The position numbers were made by a program, and so were the translations under genes. Under the pieces are notes generated by a model. That model did no database searches and was not told the DNA's origin. It worked only from the letters and a program-made list of their open reading frames with translations. DNA of 40,143 nt from an uncultured Lachnospiraceae bacterium (GTDB lineage Bacteria; Bacillota; Clostridia; Lachnospirales; Lachnospiraceae): assembly GCA_910586725.1 (NCBI GenBank), contig CAJUJL010000025.1, positions 1 to 40,143 on the forward strand, given 5' to 3'. Positions 8,811 to 16,887 of this stretch are shown here, one piece after another (position 1 is the first letter of the stretch; each line of letters begins with the position of its first letter).

Positions 8811-9425
8811 TTAGTTATTCTGGAGCAATCTGTATTCCCTCAATCTGCGGTAAAAAGTTGCCTCGCTCATATTGCACTTTTCTAAAACATCCCTGAAAGG
8901 CAATTTCTTCTGCTCCCATGCCTTGACAATCTTCTCAAAATCATCTGGCCCTGCTTTCTCCGGTCTGCCAAATTTCACTCCCCTTGCTTTTGCTGCAGCA
9001 ATCCCCTCGGCTTGCCGCTTTCTGATGTTCTCACGCTCGCTCTGCGCCACAAAGGATAAGATTTGCAGTACAAGGTCTGCGATGAAAGCACCCATCAGGT
9101 CTTTGCCGTTCCTCGTATCTAACAAAGGCATATCCAGCACACAGATGTCAATACCAATCTCTTTAGTGAGAATGCGCCACTGATTCTGAATTTCCTCGTA
9201 GTTTCGCCCCAGCCTGTCAATACTAAGGATATATAAAAGATCTCCCACTTTCAGTTTCCCTACCATTTCTTTATACCTGGGACGCTCAAAATTTTTGCCT
9301 GAGAGTTTGTCAATATAAATATTTCCGGATGGAACGGCAATTTCCAACATTGCCGCCATCTGCCTGTTCTCGTTTTGGTCCGTGCTCGACACACGCACAT
9401 ATCCGTAAATTTTCTTTTCTTCCAT
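8811..9425 (-). CDS. Small serine recombinase (resolvase/invertase family)
   Basis: The 204-residue protein has the full small serine recombinase layout. The N-terminal catalytic domain has YGYVRVSSTDQNENRQ (nucleophile probably Ser13) and the conserved ILSIDRLGRNYEEI. The long E-helix region is QSERENIRKRQAEGI. The C-terminal helix-turn-helix starts after KFGRPEK, with SEATFYRRLREY as the likely recognition helix. The size and layout fit Hin/Gin invertases and Tn3-type resolvases, not large serine integrases. The ATG at 9425 was chosen over upstream TTG/GTG codons, although its ribosome binding site is weak. It may act on the inverted dyads 29 bases past its stop codon. Confidence 0.9.
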   Translation of the reverse strand: MEEKKIYGYVRVSSTDQNENRQMAAMLEIAVPSGNIYIDKLSGKNFERPRYKEMVGKLKVGDLLYILSIDRLGRNYEEIQNQWRILTKEIGIDICVLDMPLLDTRNGKDLMGAFIADLVLQILSFVAQSERENIRKRQAEGIAAAKARGVKFGRPEKAGPDDFEKIVKAWEQKKLPFRDVLEKCNMSEATFYRRLREYRLLQNN

Positions 9426-9487
9426 AATCAACACCAACCTTTTTTGATTTCTTTATATAGATAAATACCAATCAAAGATACGATTCA

Positions 9488-9529
9488 GAAAAAAAATAAG
9501 CGTACCACTATTTCTAATGATACGCTTAT
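9488..9529 (-). terminator. Terminator between the subtilase gene and the recombinase
   Basis: The stem TACGCTTAT/ATAAGCGTA (9496-9504 with 9521-9529) is followed on the minus strand by eight T. It isolates the recombinase gene from read-through of the ATPase/protease pair. Confidence 0.85.
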
Positions 9530-9678
9530 CATAATTTATTCTCTAATCAAAATTGATATAATCGGTCATGTTCATTTCTCTCCATTGATTCTTCCTTACA
9601 TACTGTCTAACCTTTCAGCAAGCTGACGTCTGCTTGAAAGATAGCAATAATTCAAAGAAAAGAAAACTCCTGCCTACT

Positions 9679-9710
9679 TTTTAAACACCTCGAATTCGAG
9701 GTGTTTAAAA
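9679..9710. repeat. Perfect 32-bp palindrome
   Basis: The 16-base arms TTTTAAACACCTCGAA and TTCGAGGTGTTTAAAA match without error and without a loop. It lies 168 bases past the stop of the subtilase gene. The absence of a loop is unusual for a terminator and could suit a protein-binding site or cruciform. Confidence 0.7.
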
Positions 9711-9877
9711 TCTGAATTGTTCAACTGCCAAATTAGAACATACCTCCACAAATTGCGAAAATATCGGTAATATTTATACAGTGCTAATACTGCTTGTGTA
9801 TCCCTTTTCCCACAAAATACTATTTAATTTATACTTTCTCCCGCAAAATTTCTTCTGTTAGAAAATTTCAACTACAC

Positions 9878-12112
9878 TTATTCGAATTCAATATCTTCAT
9901 TAAATTTTTTATTAAGATCAACCCTTGTCTGAACGTCAATTGTATTAACCAGCCAGCCATTCAGAGTACAATTTTTAATAAATTCATCAATTCTATTGAT
10001 GCCATTAATTTCTTTTAATGTAACTACAACACCAAAGCGAATCCCCATTCCATCTTTAGGGTCTAAGCGGTTATTTGTTTTTATTTCCATTCCCCAATTT
10101 TTATTGTCGTAAGATTTCTTCGGCATCATTTTGTTTTTTGGTCTTTCTGCAATATATTTTACATTATCCCATTTTCTAAATCTTTCTCTTGCTTCACCCT
10201 CCAAAAGAAAATATTTTTCATTATCTAATATTACATCCTGATTCTGTTTATCACCCTTAATATCCTCTATCTTTCCTTTATTATTGATTCTACCGAAATG
10301 TAAATTAAGTTCTGTATTTGTATAATCAACACCTTGTGTTCTATCACACATAGGAAAATAGCACATCGTTGCCCTTGCAATATAAGGGTATTTGTCATCT
10401 TTAATTGGAACTGGAAAATAATAATTATATGTATTCCATTTTTCACTCACATCATATACCAGAAATTTAATTTCATCTTCTTTTGTATGAACAATATCAT
10501 CTATTTTAATAGGCACTATACCATGTCCATATAAGGCAACCTCTTCTGGTGTCGGCTTTTCATTCCAGTCTCTTGCAGCGTCAATAATCATCGCTTTTGC
10601 AATTTCTCTATTTAATCCCAAAATATCAATCAAATAAGATAATTTTCGGGCAATCCAAGGAGCCGCAAATGAAGTTCCAGCAACATATGCTTCTCCTAAT
10701 GGTTCGCAAACCTTAATATATTTTTCTTCACTCCCACCATAGTAACTGACATCTGGTTTTGCAAAAAAGGATAATGCCCATCCTCTTCTTGCATACTTAG
10801 TTGAGAAACCATTTTGAGTCACTGCATTAACTACCATACTGTTTATTGAATCAGCGGGCGAGCCTATTTTCTCAATATCAGCGCTAGGCTTATTCGTCCC
10901 TGCGACGACAAAAATAACATTATTTTCATATTGGATTTTATCTAATATAGCCGCCTCTGCAGAAATAAAATTATCATTAACTTCCTGATTACTTCCGAGC
11001 GAAATATTCCAAACCTTTATGTCCTTATTATTTGCAATAATCTCTTTTATTTGTTTCGTAATCGTAAAAGAAGAAAATTTTGAACCTATCGCAACACCAA
11101 AATGACGTACCCTAAATCTGCCACACCCGTCATCAAGCCATGGATTTAATCTTGCGCCATCTACAATAATAGAATCCACCGCTGTACCATGGCGATAATC
11201 ATCTGGATTTTTAGGAAGATTATCGTCAATCATATCATGATACTCTACCCATTCACCAAAATAAACACGTTTATCAAATAACGTATCAATCACACCAATA
11301 GTTGGCTCAATAGTTGGAGAAGGCATGTACAGAGTCCCTTGCTGATATTCCTGAATGAAGTCTTCTGGTGATAAATCTGATAAATCCTCTGTTGCCATAG
11401 AAACAAGATATGGCGCTTTTTCAAATAACATCTGTAATTGATTTTCATCTAAAAACACTGTCTGATTATCCAATATTCTGCTTTTTAAAATGTCGATTCC
11501 AATATTTTTGAATAACATTTTTGTATCTGTATGTGTATTATACAATGTTATGATACTTTGTTTTAATTGCCGTGTCGCCATTTCCACCTCAAAATCTTCA
11601 ATATACGAAGCGTCTGCGACTACCTGTTTAAATGTAGACTTTACTATTGAAAATCGAGAGAATGGTATTTTATCCATTGTTTTTCTATCATCAAAAGTAA
11701 CTTTATCTATTCCATTTTGAAACTTCTCTTTGATTATATCACTTGTTTTTAAAAGTAGTTCTATACTTTCATCCAAATCTTCCATATCAAGAAAGTATGT
11801 AATAATATGTTTCGTTTTTTCTTTGTTAAATTTAGCTCCCACAATAGCATAATTAGAATCTTTTCCTTTAAACAATCCGGCAATTCGATTACTCTTTGCA
11901 ACTATTTTATTATAATGAACACTAATCAATATCCCCTCAAAAGGTCTTTTTTCGCGTTTCCAAAATTCTTTGATTTGACCTATTCTTTCTACCAATCTAA
12001 GCAACTGTTCTCTTGTTACTATTTTTTTGCTGTTCATAGATGCTCCGCCACCGCCACCAGTTTTTGAGGCTTGAACAAATCGCTTTCCTTTTAATTCCAG
12101 TACATTATTCAT
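9878..12112 (-). CDS. ietS: IetS-like subtilisin-family (S8) protease of an ATPase/protease pair
   Basis: The 744-residue protein has no signal peptide, so it is probably cytoplasmic. An N-terminal region of about 265 residues, unlike ordinary subtilases, precedes a peptidase S8 domain. The triad is Asp276 (IGVIDTLFD), His308 (YRHGTAV) and Ser481 (AGTSFAAP), with oxyanion Asn407 (VVAGTN). About 200 C-terminal residues are of unknown type. The first eight bases overlap the end of the AAA ATPase gene, implying translational coupling. Pairing with an AAA ATPase matches IetA-IetS, described as a plasmid stability toxin-antitoxin of Agrobacterium Ti plasmids and later listed among anti-phage systems. 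The intact triad suggests active protease. Targets are unknown. Confidence 0.82.
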   Translation of the reverse strand: MNNVLELKGKRFVQASKTGGGGGASMNSKKIVTREQLLRLVERIGQIKEFWKREKRPFEGILISVHYNKIVAKSNRIAGLFKGKDSNYAIVGAKFNKEKTKHIITYFLDMEDLDESIELLLKTSDIIKEKFQNGIDKVTFDDRKTMDKIPFSRFSIVKSTFKQVVADASYIEDFEVEMATRQLKQSIITLYNTHTDTKMLFKNIGIDILKSRILDNQTVFLDENQLQMLFEKAPYLVSMATEDLSDLSPEDFIQEYQQGTLYMPSPTIEPTIGVIDTLFDKRVYFGEWVEYHDMIDDNLPKNPDDYRHGTAVDSIIVDGARLNPWLDDGCGRFRVRHFGVAIGSKFSSFTITKQIKEIIANNKDIKVWNISLGSNQEVNDNFISAEAAILDKIQYENNVIFVVAGTNKPSADIEKIGSPADSINSMVVNAVTQNGFSTKYARRGWALSFFAKPDVSYYGGSEEKYIKVCEPLGEAYVAGTSFAAPWIARKLSYLIDILGLNREIAKAMIIDAARDWNEKPTPEEVALYGHGIVPIKIDDIVHTKEDEIKFLVYDVSEKWNTYNYYFPVPIKDDKYPYIARATMCYFPMCDRTQGVDYTNTELNLHFGRINNKGKIEDIKGDKQNQDVILDNEKYFLLEGEARERFRKWDNVKYIAERPKNKMMPKKSYDNKNWGMEIKTNNRLDPKDGMGIRFGVVVTLKEINGINRIDEFIKNCTLNGWLVNTIDVQTRVDLNKKFNEDIEFE

Positions 12113-13172
12113 TAATTTCTTCCCCCTTACTCAACTTTCTGGATACAGCGCTTTTAGATTCTCCCTTGAGCTTTTCTATTTCTCTGACCGTAAATCCTTG
12201 TGCATGAAGCTGTTCTATATCTATTTCTTCTAAATTACCTATCAAATAATTATAAAGCCTTCTCAAATAATCATATTCTATATTTGCATCGCTGAATGCT
12301 AAAGAGGTTTTTATAATATTCTTCAATTCCCCTGGATAAGGCAAATCAGACGATGCCTTCAATATTTTCTTAAATAACCTGGTATCTTTCGAAATGCCCT
12401 TAAAATTTTTAATAAAAGATATAAAATAATACTCTGCGACTTCCAATAAATCTTCTTTGCCATATCTATTAAAATTAATCACTGCATCAAAGCGTCTAAC
12501 TAGCGCTTTATCAAAATTAGAATACAAATTTGTCGTCGCAATAATTACTATTTCCTTGTTCAAATCAGTTAATCTATCAAGCTCTCTCAGTATAGTTGAA
12601 GTAACCCGCCCCATTTCTCGAACATCATTCCTATTAACTCTATCCAAGGCAATCACATCTATTTCATCGAACAAAATAACAATTTTATTTGAATATGGAA
12701 TCATATTTATTTCAGCAAAAACACTGGCAATATTTTTATTAGTTTGACCTAATTTACTATCAATTAAATGCTCAAAGTCAACACAATATAATGTTCTGCC
12801 AAGCAGCCTTGCTATATGTTTCGCAGCTTCTGTTTTTCCACTACCTGGCAGTCCTTCAAGCAAAAATTTATTTATCCCTATATTATGATTAACTGCATTA
12901 ATAATACCTTTTATATCATTAGATATTACTACCGGCAAATTCAATGGTTGCAGTTCTCTAATATCTATCTGTTTTAAAAATTCACTTTCAAAATCACTAG
13001 CCTGTGGAACATACAAGTTGGATTCTGCTATTAACCCCATTATATATTCAGCCAGCTGATAATCACCAATAGCATCAAAATATTTCGCTATGCTTACTGC
13101 CTCATTTCTAAATGCATTCTCATTTTTTTCAACATGATATTTTATCAAATTTAATATATTTTGTTTTTTCAC
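12105..13172 (-). CDS. ietA: IetA-like AAA ATPase, partner of the S8 protease
   Basis: The 355-residue AAA ATPase has Walker A GLPGSGKT (107-114), Walker B VILFDEID with D169 and E170, sensor-1 IATTN (Asn215) and arginine-finger candidates R226/R227 in LVRRFD. The C-terminus holds a helix-turn-helix-like stretch, FTVREIEKLKGESKSAVSRKL. It starts with GTG at 13172, supported by GGAGGT eight bases upstream. It is the first gene of a two-gene operon, and its stop overlaps the protease start. In the IetAS family the ATPase is reported as the antidote or regulator of the protease. The low GC suggests acquisition by transfer. Confidence 0.82.
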   Translation of the reverse strand: MKKQNILNLIKYHVEKNENAFRNEAVSIAKYFDAIGDYQLAEYIMGLIAESNLYVPQASDFESEFLKQIDIRELQPLNLPVVISNDIKGIINAVNHNIGINKFLLEGLPGSGKTEAAKHIARLLGRTLYCVDFEHLIDSKLGQTNKNIASVFAEINMIPYSNKIVILFDEIDVIALDRVNRNDVREMGRVTSTILRELDRLTDLNKEIVIIATTNLYSNFDKALVRRFDAVINFNRYGKEDLLEVAEYYFISFIKNFKGISKDTRLFKKILKASSDLPYPGELKNIIKTSLAFSDANIEYDYLRRLYNYLIGNLEEIDIEQLHAQGFTVREIEKLKGESKSAVSRKLSKGEEINE

Positions 13173-13216
13173 AAGAGCGCACCTCCAATTACCTTTTTTA
13201 TATTATATCATATATC

Positions 13217-13245
13217 GGGACAAAATAATATTGTTTGGGACAAAA
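13217..13245 (-). promoter_or_regulatory. Direct repeats in the ietAS promoter region
   Basis: GGGACAAAA occurs at 13217-13225 and 13237-13245, exactly 20 bp apart, which places the copies on the same DNA face. On the minus strand they precede TATAAT-like sequence near 13201-13211 and lie 45-73 bases upstream of the GTG start. They look like a binding site for a regulator, possibly autoregulatory. Confidence 0.4.
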
Positions 13246-13269
13246 AATAAAATTTTTACTAACTAAACT

Positions 13270-13300
13270 AAAAAAGTCGCCTGCGCAATATCAGACGACT
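13270..13300 (-). terminator. Terminator after the Rrf2 regulator gene
   Basis: The stem AGTCG-C-CTG pairs with CAG-A-CGACT (13275-13283 with 13292-13300). On the minus strand it is followed by six T. It separates the Rrf2 gene from ietAS. Confidence 0.75.
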
Positions 13301-13409
13301 ATATTAGTTAAGTGATCTCAAAATATTTGAGAGCATCTTTTATATCCTCAACTTTTTCTTTAAGCGGATATTTCCTCGACTATTCTATTCCTCTACCGCA
13401 TTCGAGACA

Positions 13410-13853
13410 TCATACATCGGCACTCTTAAGACACCGAAACGCCTCTTTTTGCCAATTCACCAAATCAGCCAGGGTATATCGGTCCAACACGCCCCGAATA
13501 GCTTCGTCCAGCTCTTTCCAGATGCGAAGCGTTACGCATCCGTTTTGTCTTTCACATTCCGCAGTGCCGTCTTCCACACAGGCGACCGGAACCATCGTTC
13601 CCTCTACCTGGCGCAGAATCATACCGACCGTGTATTCTTCCGGCTTTTTGATCAGGCGATATCCTCCCTGTGGCCCGCGGATGCTTTTCACAAAACCACA
13701 GCGGACAAGGGACGCTATGATTTGTTCTAAATATTTTACCGATATGGACTGTCTTCTGGCCGTATCTTTCAAACGAACCGGTTCTTCGGCGTCATGCATG
13801 GCTATGTCTAACATCAGCCTCAATGCGTAGCGTCCTTTTGTAGAAATCCTCAT
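13410..13853 (-). CDS. Rrf2-family transcription regulator with three cysteines (IscR/CymR-like)
   Basis: The 147-residue protein starts at MRISTKGRYALRLMLDIA, the standard Rrf2 opening, with GGAGGGGAAG upstream; a longer in-frame start at 13880 is not supported. The winged helix is residues 1-80 with the wing RGPQGGYRL. The C-terminal part has C92, C100 and C106 (C-x7-C-x5-C), close to the cluster-binding pattern of IscR, so it may sense Fe-S or cysteine status. Relatives often sit next to cysK. Here the sulfur operon is about 7.5 kb away, across an AT-rich accessory island. It could bind the palindrome at 5887-5902. Confidence 0.9.
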   Translation of the reverse strand: MRISTKGRYALRLMLDIAMHDAEEPVRLKDTARRQSISVKYLEQIIASLVRCGFVKSIRGPQGGYRLIKKPEEYTVGMILRQVEGTMVPVACVEDGTAECERQNGCVTLRIWKELDEAIRGVLDRYTLADLVNWQKEAFRCLKSADV

Positions 13854-13891
13854 ATCTTCCCCTCCAGGCAATCGTTTCATCTGTTTTCATA

Positions 13892-14260
13892 CTATTTCGC
13901 ATCTAAATCCGAAAGAAACAGATTGATACTTTCTATACTCTCATCTCTTATATCTATGAAATCGTCTGTATTTTGGGCGGAAACAATTCTTATGTACAGA
14001 GGCTTTTCATCTGTGCTTCCCCCGATCCACAACTGATAAGGCCCATCCGTCTCATAACAAAGAATCGTAATGCCGGATCCGGTTTCAATGCTTTCATATG
14101 GCTCAAAATCGCTCCACGTCAAATCTTCCCCTTTTAATACTGCAAGCTCCTTTATCTTTTCAATCGTCAGTTTCTCTTGCTTTTTCTGTGAAGCAGAAGA
14201 ACATCCGGAGAATGCTGCCAAGCAAAAAATTATAATCACATATGCGATCCGTTTATTCAT
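13892..14260 (-). CDS. Small lipoprotein, unknown function
   Basis: The 122-residue protein has a signal sequence ending in the lipobox FSGC (Cys20), then a Lys/Glu-rich linker and a compact acidic domain (QLWIGGSTDEKPLYIRIV). AGGAGG lies upstream of the ATG. It is immediately upstream of the Rrf2 gene on the same strand (38-base gap), so the two may be co-transcribed. No domain was recognised. Confidence 0.75.
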   Translation of the reverse strand: MNKRIAYVIIIFCLAAFSGCSSASQKKQEKLTIEKIKELAVLKGEDLTWSDFEPYESIETGSGITILCYETDGPYQLWIGGSTDEKPLYIRIVSAQNTDDFIDIRDESIESINLFLSDLDAK

Positions 14261-14468
14261 ACGCAGCCTCCTGTTCAGACAAATTTTATTTTGACGGCAA
14301 TCTGTAATACTTCTGTCAATCTTAACACAAATAAATTCTCATGACAACCGCAAACAAATCATACCAGATTCTGCCGGACTGCCGCTTAGTTGTATAGTAT
14401 TTTCTGCCTTCCTGTGATAAAATAAGTAAAAATTTACAACAATAAATTACGACAAAGGAGGCTTATCC

Positions 14469-15965
14469 ATGGCAAAATACATTATGGCGCTTGATTCGGG
14501 AACGACAAGCAACCGCTGCATCTTATTTAATGAAAAAGGCGAAATGTGCAGCATTTCCCAGAAAGAATTTACCCAGTTTTTCCCGAAACCAGGCTGGGTG
14601 GAACACGACGCGGAGGAAATCTGGTCCGCACAGCTTGAAGTGGCAAAGGCCGCAATGGCAAACATCGGCGCGACGGCGGCGGACATCTGCGCCATTGGCA
14701 TTACAAACCAGCGTGAAACTACCATTGTCTGGGACAGGCATACGGGCGTGCCGGTTTATCGCGCAATCGTCTGGCAATGCCGCAGGACTTCCGAATACTG
14801 CGACTCCTTGAAAGCAAAAGGGCTGACGGATTCTTTCCGGCAAAAAACAGGACTTGTCATCGACGCTTATTTTTCCGCAACAAAAATCAAATGGATTTTG
14901 GATAATATAGACGGCGCAAGAGAAAAAGCTGAAAACGGCGATCTGCTTTTTGGCACAGTCGAAACCTGGCTGATCTGGAAGCTGACAAACGGTCAGGTTC
15001 ATATCACCGATTACTCCAACGCGTCCCGGACCATGCTGTTTCATATTCAAACGCTTACATGGGACGACGACATTCTCTCTGAGCTTGGCATTCCAAAATC
15101 CATGCTTCCGACCCCCATGCCCTCAAGCTGCCTCTACGGCGAAACGAATCCCATTTATTTTGGCGCGCCGATTCCCATTGCCGGAGCCGCCGGGGATCAG
15201 CAGGCAGCCCTGTTTGGACAAACCTGTTTTCTGCCCGGCGAAGCAAAAAACACATATGGAACGGGATGCTTTTTGCTTATGAACACAGGAGAAAAGCCCG
15301 TATTTTCCAATAACGGATTGGTGACCACCATTGCCTGGGGACTGGACGGCGCGGTAACTTATGCGCTGGAAGGCTCTATTTTTGTCGCAGGAGCCGCCAT
15401 CCAGTGGCTGCGCGATGAAATGAAACTGATTGATTCCGCCGCGGATTCCGAATATATGGCAAGAAAAGTAAACGATACGGGCGGCTGCTTTGTCGTGCCT
15501 GCTTTTACCGGCCTTGGCACGCCTTACTGGGATCCATATGCAAGAGGCGCCATCGTAGGGCTTACGCGCGGCGTCAATAAATACCACATCATCCGGGCGA
15601 CCCTGGAATCCATTGCATTTCAGGTCAACGACGTCCTGCTGGCCATGAAAACAGACGCAGACATTCCGCTTTCCTCTTTAAAGGTGGACGGCGGCGCAAG
15701 CGCAAACAACCTTTTGATGCAGATGCAGTCCGATCTGATCGAAACGCCCGTACACCGTCCCGTCTGCGTGGAAACGACTGCTATGGGCGCCGCTTACCTT
15801 GCCGGTCTTGCCACAGGATACTGGAAAAGCAAAGAGGAAGTCAAAAAAAATCAGACAACCGACCGTATCTTTTACCCGCAAATCCCAAAAGAAGAACGGG
15901 ATCTCAAAGTAAAGATGTGGAAACGGGCGGCTGCCTGTTCATTTGGATGGGCAAAAGAAGATTAA
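14469..15965 (+). CDS. glpK: Glycerol kinase
   Basis: The 498-residue FGGY-family kinase phosphorylates glycerol to sn-glycerol 3-phosphate. The ATP phosphate loop is DSGTTSNRCILF at the N-terminus. Other conserved blocks are GITNQRETTIVWDRHTG, GAAGDQQAALFGQ, NTYGTGCFLLMNTGE, PAFTGLGTPYWDPYARG and the adenosine-site segment LKVDGGASANNLLMQMQSD. Full length and well preserved. AAAGGAGG precedes the ATG. It stands alone on the plus strand, with no glpF or glpD nearby, and its stop overlaps by four bases the stop of the convergent thioesterase gene. Confidence 0.97.
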   Translation: MAKYIMALDSGTTSNRCILFNEKGEMCSISQKEFTQFFPKPGWVEHDAEEIWSAQLEVAKAAMANIGATAADICAIGITNQRETTIVWDRHTGVPVYRAIVWQCRRTSEYCDSLKAKGLTDSFRQKTGLVIDAYFSATKIKWILDNIDGAREKAENGDLLFGTVETWLIWKLTNGQVHITDYSNASRTMLFHIQTLTWDDDILSELGIPKSMLPTPMPSSCLYGETNPIYFGAPIPIAGAAGDQQAALFGQTCFLPGEAKNTYGTGCFLLMNTGEKPVFSNNGLVTTIAWGLDGAVTYALEGSIFVAGAAIQWLRDEMKLIDSAADSEYMARKVNDTGGCFVVPAFTGLGTPYWDPYARGAIVGLTRGVNKYHIIRATLESIAFQVNDVLLAMKTDADIPLSSLKVDGGASANNLLMQMQSDLIETPVHRPVCVETTAMGAAYLAGLATGYWKSKEEVKKNQTTDRIFYPQIPKEERDLKVKMWKRAAACSFGWAKED

Positions 15966-16351
15966 TGGTTCAATTTCCCATCCGCTTTCTTTTGAAATTT
16001 TTCCGACTGGATGATAAAGCGTTCGTGCGTGCCTTCTCCGATTTTACCCGCTTCATCCTCCACGACAACAGAAAATACAAGGCGTCTGCCGTCCACTTCC
16101 TTAAGATTCGTCTGGCAGGATACTTTCATCCCAACCGGAGTTGCGGATAAATGGCTGACATTCAGGCTCGTGCCAACGCTTGCACAGCCCTCTTCCAGTT
16201 CATCCGCCACGCTTTTCCACGCCGCTTCTTCGATCAGCTCAATCATTGCGGGCGTTGCAAAAACCTGCAGCGTCCCGCTTTTTCTTGTTTCCGCCGTATT
16301 TTCCTGACAAACGGTAACTTCCGCATATCCTTTGATTCCTGTCTTAAGCAT
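15962..16351 (-). CDS. Hot-dog thioesterase of the fluoroacetyl-CoA thioesterase (FlK) type
   Basis: The 129-residue single hot-dog domain hydrolyses an acyl-CoA-type thioester; the substrate is unknown. The FlK triad Thr-Glu-His is seen as T33 (FATPAMIELIEEA), E41 and H67 (NVSHLSATPVG), and the spacings of 8 and 26 residues equal those of FlK. The start at 16351 has AAGGAG upstream. It is the last gene of a probable lipoprotein-mtnN-luxS-thioesterase transcript, with a gap of 54 bases after luxS. Fluoroacetate resistance should not be assumed; many relatives are housekeeping thioesterases. Confidence 0.8.
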   Translation of the reverse strand: MLKTGIKGYAEVTVCQENTAETRKSGTLQVFATPAMIELIEEAAWKSVADELEEGCASVGTSLNVSHLSATPVGMKVSCQTNLKEVDGRRLVFSVVVEDEAGKIGEGTHERFIIQSEKFQKKADGKLNH

Positions 16352-16405
16352 AACCGCTCCTTTCCCGTCTTCTGCGCGCATTCTCCGCCGTTTATTTTTA
16401 AGCGC

Positions 16406-16885
16406 CTACTCCGGATAATTGAGCCGCTCATCCGTAAGGCTGCACAAAACTTCTTCGTAAAATTTCTTTGCCAGATAATTGGCCATCGAAAGATTCATAT
16501 CCAGATAATTGCCGCAGTCCCTTGGCGCCGCGCCCGGCACTTCGTCCCTGAAATCTTTCATGAACACAAACAGCTCTTTGAGCAAATCCACAATGTCTTT
16601 CGATTCATAATCCCCTGCCAAAATCAGGTAAAACCCCGTCCGGCAGCCCATCGGCCCAAAATACACCGTTTTATCCGCGTATTCCTTATGGTTTCTTAAA
16701 AATGTCGCTCCCAGATGTTCTATCGTATGTACCTCCGCCGTATTCATCACCGGCTCAAAATTTGGCCGCGTCATACGAATGTCAAATGTCGTCACTGTCT
16801 CTGCGCCGATATGATCTTTGCGGGAAACGTAAATTCCCGGCAAAAGCGTCAGATGATTTACTGTAAAACTTGCGATTTTTTCCAT
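16406..16885 (-). CDS. luxS: S-ribosylhomocysteine lyase (AI-2 synthesis)
   Basis: The 159-residue LuxS cleaves S-ribosylhomocysteine to homocysteine and DPD, the precursor of autoinducer-2. The metal ligands are His53 and His57 in HTIEH, and Cys124 in PRDCGNYLDM. The catalytic Glu56 and Cys81 (GPMGCRTGFY) are present, so the enzyme should be active. It starts two bases after the mtnN stop, with GGGAGG inside the end of mtnN, which indicates coupling. The two enzymes form the SAH recycling route, and the homocysteine can return to the sulfur pathway. Confidence 0.97.
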   Translation of the reverse strand: MEKIASFTVNHLTLLPGIYVSRKDHIGAETVTTFDIRMTRPNFEPVMNTAEVHTIEHLGATFLRNHKEYADKTVYFGPMGCRTGFYLILAGDYESKDIVDLLKELFVFMKDFRDEVPGAAPRDCGNYLDMNLSMANYLAKKFYEEVLCSLTDERLNYPE

Positions 16886-16887
16886 AA

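Larger units (their letters stand above)
9438..9877. other. 440-bp intergenic region with three dyads
   Basis: No gene is supported here. It holds the terminator at 9488-9529, an imperfect hairpin CTTTCA...TGAAAG at 9612-9640, and a perfect 32-bp palindrome at 9679-9710. The rest is AT-rich spacer. Confidence 0.6.

Noticed and set aside
13312..13830. 172-codon plus-strand frame opposite the Rrf2 gene
   Set aside because: The minus strand encodes a clear Rrf2 protein with correct start and ribosome site; the plus frame is antisense shadow.
14523..15050. 175-codon minus-strand frame opposite glpK
   Set aside because: glpK is well conserved on the plus strand; the frame lacks a ribosome site.
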